Notes: generated by a model from the letters alone, not told the origin. A stretch of DNA of 64,000 nt from Jacaranda mimosifolia (GCA_018894105.1 CM032129.1:17796968-17860967); one strand, 5' to 3'. Counted from the stretch's first letter, positions 33,881 to 47,867 are shown. Numbers and translations are program-made.

Positions 33881-34713
33881 GCTTTCTCATAGGTCTTTGG
33901 ATCACTATCCGATTGGCCCGTCTCATGAAGGAATCTGAACCTTTTGGGATGCTTCTTAATTCGGCCCGACCTTCTTAGAGGCTATGAGTAAAAGCTCTAG
34001 ATGCTCACTTATTTTTACGGCTTGTGGGATTTGATGATCATCTTGAACTTCATCAAGTTCAACAAGAACGTCATTTCTATCCAATAGAAATTTCCTTTCC
34101 AAAAAGGTGGCGTTCCTCGAAATAAACACCTTTTGTTCTGAGGAATCATAAAAGTAATAATCTAAACACTCTCTTAGGTATCCCAAAAACTTGCACATGG
34201 TGGATCTACTATCCAACTTATCTCCCACTATCAATCTCGCATAGGCAGGAGACCCCCAAACCTTAAGGTATTGTAAAAGGGTGCTTTGCCATTTCACATC
34301 TCATGTAGTTTTTTTTTTGGCATCAACTTTGAATGTACTACATTTAGTGGCATCACTGTCGTTTGTAAGGCGTATCCCCAAAAGAATATGGGCGCATCAA
34401 AAAGGCTTATCATAGAATGTACTATGTCTAATAAGGTACGATTTCTCCTTTCAGGTACTCTATTGTGTTGGGGTGTGCTGGGTGGAGCCCATTGAGAGAG
34501 AATCTCATTATCTTTTAGATAATCCAAGAATTTGATACTTAAGTATTTGCCACCTCGATCCTATCAAAGAGTTTTAATACTAGGTCCCTTTTGCTTTTCC
34601 ACTTCATTCCTATACTCTTTGAACTTTTCAAAGGCTTCAGACTTGTACTTCATAAGATACACATGTCCGAATTGACTATAATCAGTGGTGAAGATGATGA
34701 TGTAGGAATTGCC
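33881..34713 (-). pseudogene. Copia element E integrase (core and C-terminal part)
   Basis: Minus-strand reading at 34294-34527 gives 'DNEILSQWAPPSTPQHNRVP' and 'ERRNRTLLDIVHSMISL', the integrase core around the catalytic Glu. The reading at 33956-34297 gives 'LKVWGSPAYARLIVGDKLDS' and 'FLGYLRECLDYYFYDSSEQK', the region after the core. Frames are interrupted at a few points only. This is one of the better-preserved copies in the window. Confidence 0.85.
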
Positions 34714-35436
34714 TCATCTTGCACTAACTCTTAGTGGCCCACAAACATCCACATGAATCAAATCCAAAGGACTTGTGGTGCGCTCTGTTTGTCCTACAAA
34801 AGGAGCTTTGGTCATTTTTCTCTTTAAATAAGATTCACAAGTAGGAAGGTCCTCAATGCCACTAACATTTAGTGATTTGAGAGCTTCTAACTCGTTTATC
34901 CTATTTTTAGAAATATGCACAAGTCTTGCATGCCAAAGAATGACCTTTTCTTGGTTATCTAATTTTCTTTTACTTGACTGAATGTGCATTAGTGAAGGTT
35001 GGGAATCTAGTATGCATAATCCGTTATTCAATGTACCTTCTGTAATTAAAGAAGCATTCTTTAATGCTTTCAATACCCTATTCGATATAGAAAAATCGTA
35101 TTCTTCATTATCAAGCACAAGAATTGAAATAATGTTCCTAACAGGGATCTAACACAATACAATCATTCTCCAAGTCTAACTTTACTACGCCTTGGACCGT
35201 GGCGGCAACTCTTGCTCCATTTTCGAAGCGAAGGATCATATCCCCTTCACATAGACTTTTCTTCTTTCCATCCCCTGTAATGAATAACAAAGGTGAGAAC
35301 CACATCCAGTATCAAATACCCATGATGAAGAATTAGTTGTTAAGTGCACTTCAATGAAGTATATACCATTCCCAAGGGTACCAAGGTATCCCTTGAAATT
35401 TATTTTTAATGCCCTTTTTCGCCACAGGAAAATCAA
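34714..35436 (-). pseudogene. Copia element E protease and GAG-pre-integrase region
   Basis: A 67-codon minus-strand frame (35236-35436) holds 'SSSWVFDTGCGSHLC', the copia protease active site (D-T-G). Just upstream, another frame shows a degenerate CCHC knuckle ('SCGEKGH'). The 135-codon frame at 34714-35118 holds 'ILWHARLVHISKNRINELEA' and 'SPLDLIHVDVCGPL', the GAG-pre-integrase zinc-binding part. Its pairs read H...H and C-x2 in the ancestral form, and here the CxxC is 'CESY', so it is damaged. Confidence 0.85.
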
Positions 35437-36275
35437 GTTGTGTTGATTTTGTCACCTTTCTTATTCTTAACTCCCCCCGAGCCTTTCAAGGGTTGCTTTT
35501 CTTTTAAGGGAGAACTCTTCTTTCTCTTACCTCCCTTTCTAGGACCTCTAGGGCCCTTTGACTTAGAAGCGGAAGCAAGCATAAGAGGCTTTTCCTTTTT
35601 CATAGTCGCCTCAGCAGTCACCATCATGTTCACCAATTCATTAATCGTCACCTCGTGCTTTGACATATTAAAGTTCGTAATGAATTAGTCGAACAAAGGG
35701 GGTAATGATTGTAGGATCAAATCCACGTAGAGATCATTGTCCATGACCACGTCTTGTTGTCCAAGCTTTTGATGCGACCAATCATCTTAATCTCATGATC
35801 ATGGACACTTAAACCCTCTACCATCCTTGATCTAAAGAGCACTCTATACAAAGTGAACCTTGCGTGTCTTGTTTGAACACCATACAACTCTTGTAGGTGT
35901 GTGTAGGTCTCACTAGCATGTCTCATATGCTCATAAGTGTTTTGGAGCCCATTGGTCATGGATGCTATCATGAGGCATCTCACAGGTAGATCTTCATCTA
36001 TAAATTTAGTGAATAATTCACGGGCCTTTGGTGACATCATCACCCATGGTGTTCGGTAGACTTTGATCAAGTACGTAAGTCCTCTTTTCGGAGTCAAGAA
36101 CAATTTTAAGGTTCCTTAACCAGTCATGGAAGTAGGCCCAGTGAGTTTATTGGTTTCCAAAATGCTTGCGAGTGAATTTTTAGTCATTTTCTTTTGAAGA
36201 TTTCAAAAATCTACAAGAGACGAAAAAAGAGTATAAGCATATGATTGAATTTTGATATTAAAAACATGTCCATGG
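35433..36275 (-). pseudogene. Copia element E gag
   Basis: Minus-strand frame 35717-36103 includes 'KARELFTKFIDEDLPVRCLM' and 'LFRSRMVEGLSVHDHEIKMI', a copia gag (UBN2-like) core. A second frame at 35433-35666 gives 'SKHEVTINELVNMMVTAEAT' and a basic tail rich in Lys, Gly and Pro. The two are separated by a frame break. It has the typical length and order for this clade. Confidence 0.85.
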
Positions 36276-38139
36276 TCTTTCAAGCATGTTTTTCTCCCAC
36301 TAATTTATCAAATCCTACACTCCTAGAAGAATTCGGGAAATCTCATTTCCTAGTGAGAATCAAGATCCTCAAGACTTATAAGCGGACCCACGACTCGTGA
36401 GATATCCACAAACAATCAAAAGGTAAGCGACTTTTGCTAATTACATCTTATGTAACTCTTGATATATTTTGCGTCACTTTTTATGTAGACCCACGACTCG
36501 TGAGACATCTACATTACTAGGTGTTAAGTCGAACCTAACAATCTAACTTTGATTCAAGACAGGCACCACGACATCCCATGACTCGTGTGACAATGCATGG
36601 GCATTCTCAAATCAAATGTGCATATGGTCACAGCTTTCCACTATAAATGTGACCCACGACTCGTGAGACATCACACAAATGATAGTAGCATCGTCATGCC
36701 ACATACTATTGGTAGAAGGCATGGATTAATTAAAACTCCTTTCAATTTATATCCATTTTGACTTAATATTTGAAAAGCACTTAGACATTCTAAGTGGAGG
36801 GTTTTTGCTTGCAAATATCTCATCATTTTATTTTCTTATGTAGGTTTTCTATATCCTAACTATGCATCTCATACATCAATAGGATACGAAAAGCATAAAT
36901 ACATAAATGCGCCTAGTATGCTCCTAGGGTGGGATGACCATGAGCCTAACCATGTTGTGCACTTAGAGCCATAGGCGCACCACTTAATTGATTTTAAGTG
37001 GGTTGATTAAATCTAGCTGTTACATGAGTGTATCCCCATACAATCACATGTCTTCAAAAGTCTCCATGCCTCCATTAGTCTTCTTTACTCCATGCAACAT
37101 TTACATGAGAAAGAAATCCTCACTCTTAGTGATTCTACTCTCATAACATTTACAAGATAGAATTTAAGAGGCATGTAAGCCCCAATTTAATACAATCCTT
37201 TTCAATAACTTGAAACAAATAAAATCAATATTAAAGACTTAGATCATCCCCATTCAGTCATCATTCATTCAACAATTAAATGAACAATAAATAAATTTAG
37301 AATTAACAATTAATTCCATCAATCAAATGCTTATCTCATAAAGAATTAATTGGCCAAGCGAGAGTTAGCATAACAATTGTGCAAATATTGGAGATTAACT
37401 TTAACAAAATTTTAAAAGCATTCGAAAATGTCAAACATAATTTTGAGAATTCACAAAATATTTGTGCATCTAATATGTGTGTAACAAAATATTTTTGGCC
37501 ACCTAAAGGAGCTAAAAAAAAGGCTCAAAACTTACCCAAACCCAACCGGGCGCTGCTGGCCAAGGCTGGGAGGCAGCTTTCGGTCGCTGCTCTGCCTATG
37601 CGCTGCCATGGCTCGGCAGCACCCCTATTTTAGGCTTAGGGCCAAGTCAAGCCATTTTTGGCTCAACTTTTGTGCACCAAAAACTTTAGAACAACTTCTA
37701 AACATTTAAACACACATTATAGATGAAATTCCATATTCAAAACACTATTAAAAATGGAATTTCAAGTGCTCAATCATGCTTTCAGAAATAAGTTCAAGTA
37801 AGAATCACATTCTTCAAAATTCTCCAACAAAACTCCAATCATATTGGATCCAAAAATGACTAAAACTCCTTTAGGCCATCAACGACATACTATATCAACA
37901 TATAACATAAACTAATGCCAAATCAACATTCAACATTAGAAGCTATGAATTAAAACATACTAATCATATGAATCAACACTTAAAACACATATTAGCATGG
38001 TTTCAATTCATCAATCATGGAGCCACACACAACATCATCCAAACACTCCAATCCATCATATGAATCGAGAATTTGGCGATTTTGATCAATCCATCACATG
38101 AATCAATCAATCAAAAAATCCAAATCAAAGCATAAATTA
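36276..38139 (-). mobile_element. Copia element E 5' untranslated leader
   Basis: About 1.9 kb between gag and the primer-binding site, shared in part with 9203-9686. It holds four spaced boxes reading ACGACTCGTGAGA or close variants (about 36386, 36488, 36574 and 36650). A GC-rich patch at 37545-37625 stands out from the AT-rich surroundings. No credible gene: the 84-codon frame at 37379-37633 has no recognisable motif. Confidence 0.75.
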
Positions 38140-38154
38140 GGCTCCGATACCACT
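38140..38154 (-). promoter_or_regulatory. Primer-binding site, copia element E
   Basis: The complement reads GTGGTATCGGAGCC immediately after the LTR end (...GCCTTCA), one change from the initiator-Met tRNA complement. It proves that the TGTTGGAATAGT family of LTRs belongs to a tRNA-primed retrotransposon and sets its orientation. Confidence 0.88.
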
Positions 38155-40381
38155 TGAAGGCAAGTGATGCACTAGGATCCAATAATTAAAACTTCAAAAG
38201 CTAAAATTAATTAGTGCTTCACAAGAAAACAAGGATTTAAACATGCTTATGATTCAGACTTGGATGGAAAATTACTTTGATTAGCAAAATCCAACGGAAA
38301 GATGAAGAACACTTCTTCAATCCAGAAATTGTCAAATAGCAGCGCAATAGATTTGGAGCAACTTTTGCCCGATCCAAGATCCTCCAAAACTTCAAAAAAT
38401 TCCAGTAGCTTTTCAACTCTTTGATGAATCTACTGTGAAAACTTCAGATCAAAACTCCTTCTGGATCTCCTGGAATAAAATTGCCAAGTTACTGCCCTGA
38501 CTAGTGGATCTCCAAAGGCCAGCAATCCTATTGTCTTGCCTCTGTCAATATGATCTACACACCAATGTTATTTCCAATTTCTCCTCAATATTAGCTAGAG
38601 ATATAAAGGAGAAATGAGATGTAGATGGCCAATTTAGGGGTTGGAGAAGAAAAGACAAGTGAAGCTTCAACTCATGAGGCAACACTTGAAGGAGGAAAAA
38701 ATGTGAGAATCTAATTCTTCACATGGAATGCATATCGCCACCCACTCTCATCGCTATATCTATATATAGAAGGAGGATGGTGTGTTTCCAAGGTGACATC
38801 ACGCTTTCCTTAAAGTAGGGGACTGCCCACTTGCTTGCAAGTTGGCAAATTCGATCAAATTTGCATTTTGAGTTCATTTCAATTACATTTGTAATCTAAT
38901 TTCAGATTAATTAAAACGCCACACCAACTGAACCTTTCATTTGAACTTTTCCTCCAAAATAGATTCCTCTCATTAAATAAATTTAACACTTTACTTTAAT
39001 TAATTAATCCTTGACTTAACTCATAAGTCAATTAACTTAACTCTTTAAGCTAAGAATTGTTAACTTAACTCTTTAAGTTAACTTGACCAATTGATGGTCA
39101 TGTGGCACCAAATAATTAACTCCTTAATTATTGGTCTAATTTAACTCTTTAAATTAGTTGATCAATTTAACAATTAAATTAATCAAGTCAAAGTTGACCT
39201 CAATTTTCGATCACCCTAAAATCAATCACGAGTGAATTTCCTAACACTTAGAAAAATTCCTCCATCAATTAGGAAATGCAATTGGCTTTTGTGTGTGACC
39301 CGATAGGTTCTACCATTCATTGGACATGGGCTCACAACTCCTTGTGACTTTTGAATATCATATATTCATTTTAGTTTAAACTCCTTTAAACTAATCGACT
39401 CAATTCAATTAATCCCCATTAATTGAAGAGTACCCAATCTTTATGGCCGATGTCCAACCTCAAGCCCATGGATCCCAACTGATTGGCCGAAATGAATGCT
39501 TTTGGAGAACCATTATAGCTCTACGCATACCATGCAAATACGGTCCTTCCATCTCTTATCTCCCGAAAGAGGCCTAGGATAAGATATTTGCTGACTCCAT
39601 ATAGCCTCGATACTATGTCACTATTCCCAATGTTCAATTCCACTTTATGACCCCATCTTTGGAAAACTCCTTTTTTAAATTGTCATACTACGTTGCACAA
39701 GGATTTCTTGGAAACAATCATTATAGAATACATAAGAGATGCACTCGCCCTTCACAAAAACGAGGAGTTGGATTCCATCTTGAATCTCACAAACCTCCAT
39801 GTTTAAGTAGCTCATGCCCAATCTCTACCCAAACAGTCTGCTAAGTGACCAAGGAGGAATCAAAGCATAAGAACCTAAAACACAAGGTTACCATGGATCC
39901 TCAAGTCAAAGGACTAATTTTATGCACTAGCGTAAGCTAGAGAATTTGTCATTACTGACTTGCAACTACGATTATCTAGTGGATTCTTTGGACGGGCCTT
40001 CAGCGCATTGTTCTCTAACAAACACCCACTAACATACATCTATATCTCATATGGAATTGCTCATAGAACAAAACAATATCCAACCTCTTAAATCTATTCA
40101 TTGTTAGTACAAGTCCATCCGGATCTAAGATGCCTTGTAAGATCCTATGACTTGGAAGATTTAAGATCACGACTGTGTAAGACTTATTACATGATCACCA
40201 CCTAGTGCATGACCAAGTCTCGCAGTCTTGTGCGATCTAATAGCTTCAACCAAATACCGATGAAGTAATAATGAACATAAGCTGAAGATGGCCATATAAA
40301 GAATATCATTCAATCAAGATTGCATCACAAGTGAATAGTTTACAGCGCAATCTAATTGGTTTGCAGGGAACTATTCCAACA
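38155..40381 (-). mobile_element. Copia element E, complete 5' LTR (copy M2)
   Basis: 2,227 bases. On the minus strand it runs from TGTTGGAATAGT (complement of 40370-40381) to CATCACTTGCCTTCA. It is the reference copy for L1, L2, L3 and M1. Its outer end interrupts the spacer repeat unit at 40382. The matching right-hand duplication cannot be seen because the other end of the element is lost. The hairpin ladder is at 38973-39186. Confidence 0.9.
38973..39186 (-). repeat. Hairpin ladder in copia LTR M2
   Basis: Plus-strand reading: GTTAACTTAA with loop CTCT (39059-39082, perfect 10-base arms), CCAAATAATTAA with loop CTCC (39108-39134, one extra base), CTAATTTAA with loop CTCT (39136-39157, perfect), and TTGATCAATTTAA with loop CAA (39158-39186, one mismatch). 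The outermost hairpin at the low end is degenerate. Confidence 0.86.
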
Positions 40382-41123
40382 AGTGTGTGACTCATAATTA
40401 TGCAATTTTGATTCTAATTGTGCAATTTTAGCCAAATGGAAAATTCTTAGAATTTTGAGTATTTTAATTCAGTTAAAAAAATTTCATTAGTTATTGATTA
40501 TTATCTCTAACCGATATGATTATATCTTATCTCTAATTTTCTTCATTCAAAATTCAAAATATATTTAATAATATTCCATATTATTTATTAAAGAGTTAGA
40601 AGTTTGAGAAATGAATAATTATAATTTAATTGATATGTAAGAGCTCAATTTATCAAAATCTTTAAATTTAATGACTCTTATAATAATATTTTTTAGATAT
40701 GTAAAATACTTTTAGATAAAACCATATGCGGTGGAATATAACAAATAATTTAATTTGAAGGATATTTCAAATATAACAAATAATTTAAGTCATTTTAGGT
40801 TTTTAGCAATGTAATAGAGAACTCATTTTCAATTATTTGAAATAAGTTCTTTTACATGGGACATATATTTATATATATGTATATATAGTTGACGTAATTG
40901 AAAATTTTCAAAAACTTGATAAATAACTATTTAAATAGCAAAAAATAATATCAATTTTTATATATTTAAAATATTTAGTTAAGCAATTTTATAATTATAT
41001 CGCCTACTTTATTTTAACATTTTTTATTATTATAATTCATAAAAATTATTTCTACATGGATTAATGATGTCAGATTAAAAAAGTTTGACTAAAAGTAAGT
41101 ATCCCTTTAATGATCAGTACATA
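40382..41123 (+). repeat. Spacer repeat S, copy 0 (left end cut by copia E)
   Basis: AT-rich sequence (from 'CATAATTATGCAATTTTGA' onward) that recurs at 57634-58403 and 59205-59941 plus 63792-63841. Each copy is followed by a Helitron-like 5' end. It has no coding potential. Confidence 0.88.
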
Positions 41124-42270
41124 TCTATATATTTATAAAAGAAACTTATATATGATAGAGCGATATTTTATATTGAATTGAATATTGAAAGTTTACTTAT
41201 TATTTTATTCATATACATAATTTATGCTATTTGATAATTTTAAAAATAATAAAATAACTACATATATAAATAAATATAAATAAATTTTACTTATCAGAGT
41301 TATATAAAATATTAAGAGATATTTTAGTTTATAAAAGTCACATGTTACAAGCTACGTAGTGAATTAGTTGTCAAATAATAACATGATGGGTGCTATTTTC
41401 ATAGATAAAGTATAAAGAGGTTTACTTATTTACTATAAAAAAAAAAAAAAACTTAACATTTAAGAATCTTAAATCTCATGAAAATTGTAACTGTAACTTT
41501 CACACCATTAAAATTTTATATATAAAAAAAAAGCTTTATATTTTAAAAAAATGTTTGCTTACTTATCATATCAAAATATATATGAATAAATATTCATCAA
41601 AAAGCGTATTTAGTTAAATATTCTACTCTACTTTTATTTTCTTAATTCTTTCATTTATTTTTATAAATTTTATTATTTAAATCTTTTCTGTATAATTTAT
41701 AAACTTAGGGATTGTTTTCTTATGTTTTGGCTATTTTCTAAAAAACAAATTGGGGGGAATGGGATTTTGGGAGAAAATTGGGAGAATGTGCCAAGTGTTT
41801 CTTTTTGTTTTGGGAAAATACGGAAAATGATTTGAGAATGAGTTGTTTGTTTCTTTATGTTTTGAGAAAAAATAAATTTTACTGTTGATGTCAAATCAAT
41901 TGCTTTTTTCTTGGGTTTGTTGGGTGAAAGTGATTTTTTTTAAGTAATATATTATATATGTATGTATGTATATTTATAGTTGGTGATGTGTGCGTATATA
42001 TATGTAATAATTGATATATTATTTTAATAAAATGTTGTGTAATTAATTCAAGTGGTGTTTTGTTTTAAAATTTATATTTTTATGAATTTATTAATAAATA
42101 TTAATTATTTTTTATCAGTATAAATATTAATTATTTATGAAATTATAATTATATCTTAATTATAAATATAAGTTGATATCATAATTGTATAATAATTGTT
42201 GGTATCGGCTTATTTAAAAAAATTAATTATTTTACATTAATTATAAACTAATTATTATTTAATCTTAAAA

Positions 42271-45200
42271 TGTAACGCCCCCACTCAGGACAGCACCTAT
42301 GCTAAGGCACTATTCAGTTCAATCTTAAATTGAACCTACAAATCAATCAATAGTCCATAATCAAACATTTCATGCTTATCAGAAATAGCATCGGATTCCA
42401 AATTAACCAACCTGCCATAAGACAATAAATTAAAATCTTAAACAATCATGTGACATACAACACATATACTAAATACATGCCACAAAACCTCAAATTCAAC
42501 TTATCAGAAGTAGTGGAATTTCAAACTTAATAAGCTCGTCAACCGACTAAATAAACTTAACAGGCTCGTCAACTTACATAACAAAATATTTGCATTCCTT
42601 AAGTCGACAATATCAACATGATATATCACAGCATCTTGAGTCCATGCTTAGTAATCAGATAATTTTCATATATATATATATATTCAACACCAGATTTATT
42701 AAAAAATATTCATGTCTTGCCTGGAGTCCAATCCTTCACTTAATCCCTATCTAAGAGAATCAAAATAAACGAGGGTAAGTCCAAAGGACTTAATGAGGGA
42801 GAATAAAATGAGAAGATGTGAAGGAAAACTATTGAGATACAACAATCAACAATAAAATTCGGTAATAAACAAGACTTTTCAATAGGAACAAAATTCGGTA
42901 ATAAGCAAGAATTTTTAACATGATCAATAGAGTTCATGACATACATGATATTGAACTTGACAGACTGTTGGTCATTTCGACCTTATTACTCCTGAATAAA
43001 ATTATAATTTGCAAGTATCGGGCATCGGTACTATATAAACAAGATTATCTTATCGCTCCATTGCTCCAGCACTCAGCTCGGTGGGTAACAACTTGATTAT
43101 ATGGCATGGTCGGTCACATGTCGGATCCCGTCACTCACAGTTTGCTACCTCCAGTTAACTGTAAGTTAGGATCGTAGGTAGGTACTGGCTGTAAGACCAG
43201 TGTCCGTCGGTCTATTTCGCCCGATCATCTTTCGGACCTAGTTCCTGGGCCCAATCCCTTCCCCCCTCCCCCGTGGTGTCCCTCCAGGTGAAAACCGCCC
43301 ATGGCATCCCATGAGTTGGAAACCGCCCATGGCATCCCATGGGTTGAAAAGATATAATGCCAATAGATGAAAATTTAACCTTTAAAGCAATAAACATAAG
43401 TATAACCAAATAAAGTTTGGAAAAGGTCTAGTATTGAAATTCAGAGGTGCTAACGGGGACAGACCCAAGAGGAGCCCCCACTGGACATGCCCTATCAACT
43501 AGTGTGGCTCTTTGCTCTGTAACAGACTCAAGAGAAGCCTCCCACAAAACATGCCTTATTAACTAGTGTGGCTCTTTACTCTGCCTGGGGTATATTTTAC
43601 AGTACTGACCAAACAAGATATTTAAAAGAGTCAAAATTTTCAACATTCAATTGCCAACATGGCAGAACAATTTAACAATTTTGCCAACAAGGCGATCAAC
43701 AATACACTTGAACAAACAACATGTTTGTAAGAAACTAACAAGTATACTGGCCGACAAGGCCGTTTTAGTATATAAATCCAAGCATTCCATTGGGACTGGC
43801 TTTCAAACAGAGTTTATAAGTTCAGAGGAATTCACAAAGTTCGATTGAAAAACAGTTATTTTCAAGAAAATACGAAAAAATACCAAATAGTTTCAAATTT
43901 AGGAGAACCTCATAGGTTTCAATAATCAAGCAACGTTAATCAAGACAAATATCAAATCAGTAGAACCTAATGGGTTCAACGTTAGATGCGGAATAAACTC
44001 ATGCAAGTGATAACCAATTGGCAGATCCCTCATAGGGTAACAATAATGTACAGAATACGATAATCAAATCAATACCAACCCTTACAAGGGTTTACCAATA
44101 AAATCGATAGGTACAAGTGTGCCAGATTGGCATATCCTCACCTTAAAAGTCTCATAAAGCAACCACAATCGGCAGTCTACTAGTCTGTAAGACCTACTCC
44201 TTTGTCACCTACCAAAGGAATAAGTTCACAATCAAATCTTCTGAATCTTAACTATAAACATAACGAATGTCATTATCAAACTTAAAGGTATTCCATTATA
44301 GTCTTGATAATTCTTAGATATTTAAACAGTCCATGACCTTGTTTCCCAATTGACTTAAAGTTCATAATACATAACCTAAACCCAACATTGATTATGATTT
44401 CTGAATCATAATTCTTAATGCACTTAAATATCCTTATCAAGTTCTTTAATTACTCTAACTGTTCAGTCATATTTCTCAATTTTCATGTTGCACTCAACTG
44501 CGCAAAGTATTAACTTATCATAGTCCTTGACTCGACAAGCTGATAAACTGGTTGTTAACATCTTATTTAAGGTCTCAAAAACAATCTGATAATCAATCTG
44601 AGTCGACTAAATTCAATACTATATTAATTACAAGATTAATCTATAACCTTAGACTAAATTGTGGTTTAACAATCTTAGTTCAGGTCACAATCAACTTCAT
44701 CCAAAAATCCAATTACATTCTACAATTTAATCGAATCAAATTTTGATTATTGAAATTCACCTAAATTAGGTCGAACCGGGACCCAATCTCATGTCGGAGC
44801 TAGTCTAGATGAGTTCGGAATCCAATTCTACACAAGCTGCCTAAACACCATCATCATGCGCTGCCGCCGGCAATGGATACCGCCACCACCAGCAGGCGCG
44901 CCTCGACGCCAGGAGCAAAACAACCCAACCAATTTTCAATTCCGATGATTATAGGCCGGCCAATTGGCTGTTCAAAGCTGCGGCTAGCCCTAACATCGTC
45001 GTCCACCACCCTCTCAATTCCACCACCACCATTCACCATTTCACTAAATTAACACCATCATCACCTTACCCATGATTGTCAGACCAAGACCCACCAAAAC
45101 CTATCCCTGTTCTGCCGCTGGAAACGGCGAAACCGTTACCTCCACCGAGCTCCACCATTGGTCCCCTTTTTCCAGCCGTTCCATCGGTTATTCTTGGTCA

Positions 45201-45705
45201 AAGTTGGTATGGGAGTGATCCTTGAGTTGAGGAGAGTCTTTCTATCAGTTTAGTTTCAAGCTTTACAGCCGTTTTCCAGCAATTCACCGGTGGGATGAAG
45301 TTTGGACCTTTTTTGAGAATTTGACAAAAATATATCCTTAATCCTATATATATAAATGTACTTTCCAGCCCTTTCAATCCTGCCCCAAACTTTCTGATCG
45401 TCCTACTTTTCACCCCAAAAAGTTTCAACCGCCTTCAATTTGGTCCCTAGCCTTCAATTGAGTCCTCCAACTTCTATTTGTTACACATTGACCCCCTAAC
45501 ATTCTTAATTCCAGTCAATTAGGTCCAAACTGGTTTATTTTAAAGTCCTCCAACTTCTAACTTGTCCACATTAATCCCCTAAACTTTCAAAACTTTTGCA
45601 ATCATGTCCTTTTTATTTATTTTTTGAACCTTAAAATTCGATCAATTAATATCTTAATTTCTAAATCCTTATTTTTTCAAAATACCGAATTTTAAGGGTA
45701 TTACA
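42271..45705 (-). mobile_element. Solo gypsy LTR (3,435 bases, TSD TAAAA)
   Basis: Plus-strand ends TGTAACGCCCCC and GGGTATTACA, flanked by TAAAA on both sides (42266-42270, 45706-45710). Orientation is minus. It holds the inverted repeat TAAGTCCAAAGGACTTA (42776-42792), a ~30-base duplication (CCGCCCATGGCATCCCATG, about 43285-43345) and a ~73-base duplication (about 43441-43580). GC-richer stretches near 44850-45130 give short frames without recognisable products. Confidence 0.92.
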
Positions 45706-45710
45706 TAAAA

Positions 45711-46750
45711 TATAATTATTTAAGTATTTATTATTTACAATTTATGTATAAATAAAACTTTGTTATTTGTTTAAATAAAATAATATATATATATATAAGA
45801 CTTAATAGTGATTCATCAAATTAAAAAAATAAATAATTTTATATTGTATGAAATTAAATCATCTTAAATTATTTATTAATCATACGTGAAATGTGAAACA
45901 TAATTCATATATACACAATAAGTTATTTAAGGAATTAAATAAATTAATTTAATTAATTTAAGTTATTTATTTAGAATTAAATAAATTAATTTAATTAATT
46001 TAATAAGTTATTTATTTACTTTAACTCATTATTTAATTAATTCATTATTTCATAAATAAATTACTTAGTAACAATAAAAAAAATACTTAATTTTATAATT
46101 TTCTCGATAATTATTTTAATAAACATAATAGATTATTAAATAAATATCACACTATAATTAATTTTTTTATAATAATTTAAAATAAATGTGAATATTAATA
46201 TTTAATGAAGATTAATTTTTTTAAAGAAGATTAATTTATTTACTATATCAAATTAAAACATCTTAAATTATTTATTAAATGAATAAATATATTATGTAAT
46301 TAATACGTTAAATATTAATATAACTAATATATTATTTAATTAATAAGTAATTTAATTAATTTAATATATTATTTAGTAAATAAATTATTTATTAAATTTA
46401 ATTAATTTTCTCAATAATTTGTTTAATTAAATTTGTAAACATAAGTTTTAGAATTTTTTAAATAGTAAAATTTTAATATTTCCATATATGTAAATATATG
46501 TGTGTATATATATATGTATATATGAGTGAAGTGAGATAGTGATAAATAAATGAGTGATGTGAAAGATGGAGTGTGAAAATAAGGGGGCAAGTGTGCTTTT
46601 TAGGATGTAGGATTTTTTGGGGTGAATTGTAAGGGATTTTTTGGGTAAAAAATTATAATATTTTGGGGGGAAATTTGGGGAATGTGCATGTGTTTTGAAA
46701 TTTTTTGGGGAGTTGGAAAAAATTTCCCCAAAACATAAGAGAACAAGCCC
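45711..46750. other. Right part of the Harbinger-like element
   Basis: Very AT-rich, with internal repeats such as 'AACATCTTAAATTATTTATTA' variants (near 45850 and 46255), then a G-rich subterminal block (46560-46700) mirroring the one at 41750-41880. No coding frame. Confidence 0.75.
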
Positions 46751-46912
46751 TTAGAGTTAACAATTCTTCATATTTCACAACTTATCTAAGTACAAATTAT
46801 CTTCAAACACAATATCTTTAAATTGAAATATTCATATTATTTTATTTAATTAGTAATAGATTTTGTTTCTTTAAATGCTAAAAATAAATATTATTATAAA
46901 ATAGATTATTTC

Positions 46913-47867
46913 TGTAACACCCCTAAAATTCGGTATTTTGAGAAAATAAAGATTTAAAAACAAGATATTGATTGGTCATATTTTAGGGCCCAAAAAATAA
47001 ATTAAAAGGACTTAATTGTATGAAAATTGAAAGTTTTGGGGGCAAATCGCAATTTGAGAATACTTGATTGACCAACAATTGAAAGTTTTGTAGGTCAAAA
47101 TGAGAATATTTTAGGTCAAATGGATTAATGTTATGCACTAAGTAGGTTTGGGATTGAAATTGAAAGGCGGAAATTCTTTTGGGGTTCTAATTGTAAGCTG
47201 AAGCAAAGTGTTGGGGACAAAAAACAGAATATCAAAATATTCAAGGCCAAAACTTTGTCTAATTTCTGCATGCACACCCACATCTCACCACCGGCGATTT
47301 CTTCCCAGCAGCGGTGAAACCCAACATATTACCTACCATTTTGTTCCTCTCAGCACAAGGAACACGGTGCCATTTTCATCCAAAACCCAGTAGCGAAGCG
47401 ATCAAAAATTGAAACCGAAGGTGAGCTCCCGATGGAGATGGTGGTCGCGACGTCATCGGTGACTGAAGCTTGGATGGGAATACTGGGTTTTGTTGGGCTT
47501 AGCTCAAGGATCACGCTGGTGTCTTCAATTTTAGGAATGGGCCACTGGAGTGGGTGAAATTAAATAAAAATAAGTATTGCGGCGCTGTGGCATTTTCAAC
47601 CAATTGAAGGCCTTCCCTGCGACAGATGCATAAATTGTTTGGGGTGTTGGATTTTTCTCGTTAAAACATATTGAACAGTGGTAGTAGTGAGCTTTTTCGA
47701 CAGCGGTGGCAGCGGCAACAATGAAGAGATAGAATCTTCATCTCGTCACAAGGAATACACGCATGGAAGTTGATTATGGAAATTGAGCCTCAATAATAGG
47801 ATATTGGGTGACTAAGAAGTGAGTCCTGCTGACCAGTAGATTTCTGATTGTGGTTGCCTTTTTCTGA
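46913..47867 (+). mobile_element. Gypsy array LTR1 (first 955 bases only)
   Basis: Starts TGTAACACCCCTAAAATT after the duplication ATTTC (46908-46912). It follows LTR2 and LTR3 closely until '...GCCTTTTTCTGA', where it jumps to internal sequence ('AGAAGAAGCACC', as near 32205). A CTGA overlap at the junction suggests deletion by microhomology of the rest of LTR1, the primer-binding site and gag. Confidence 0.88.

Larger units (their letters stand above)
41708..46750. mobile_element. Non-autonomous PIF/Harbinger-like element (about 1.6 kb net)
   Basis: The left end GGGATTGTTTTCTTATGTTTT and the complement of the right end, GGGCTTGTTCTCTTATGTTT, form terminal inverted repeats, 21 of 23 identical through GG. 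Both sides carry TTA (41705-41707 and 46751-46753), while the empty site in H2 (near 58980) has one TTA. TTA duplications and GGG ends suggest PIF/Harbinger. No transposase frame is seen. A solo LTR inside accounts for 3.4 kb of the length. Confidence 0.8.

Noticed and set aside
37379..37633. 84-codon frame in the copia E leader with a GC-rich end
   Set aside because: No recognisable domain, lies in the untranslated leader of the element, and is not preserved in the parallel copy.
44854..45130. GC-richer block resembling a gene start (minus strand)
   Set aside because: It is LTR sequence, shared in character with the GC-richer parts of LTR1-LTR3; frames are short and not conserved.
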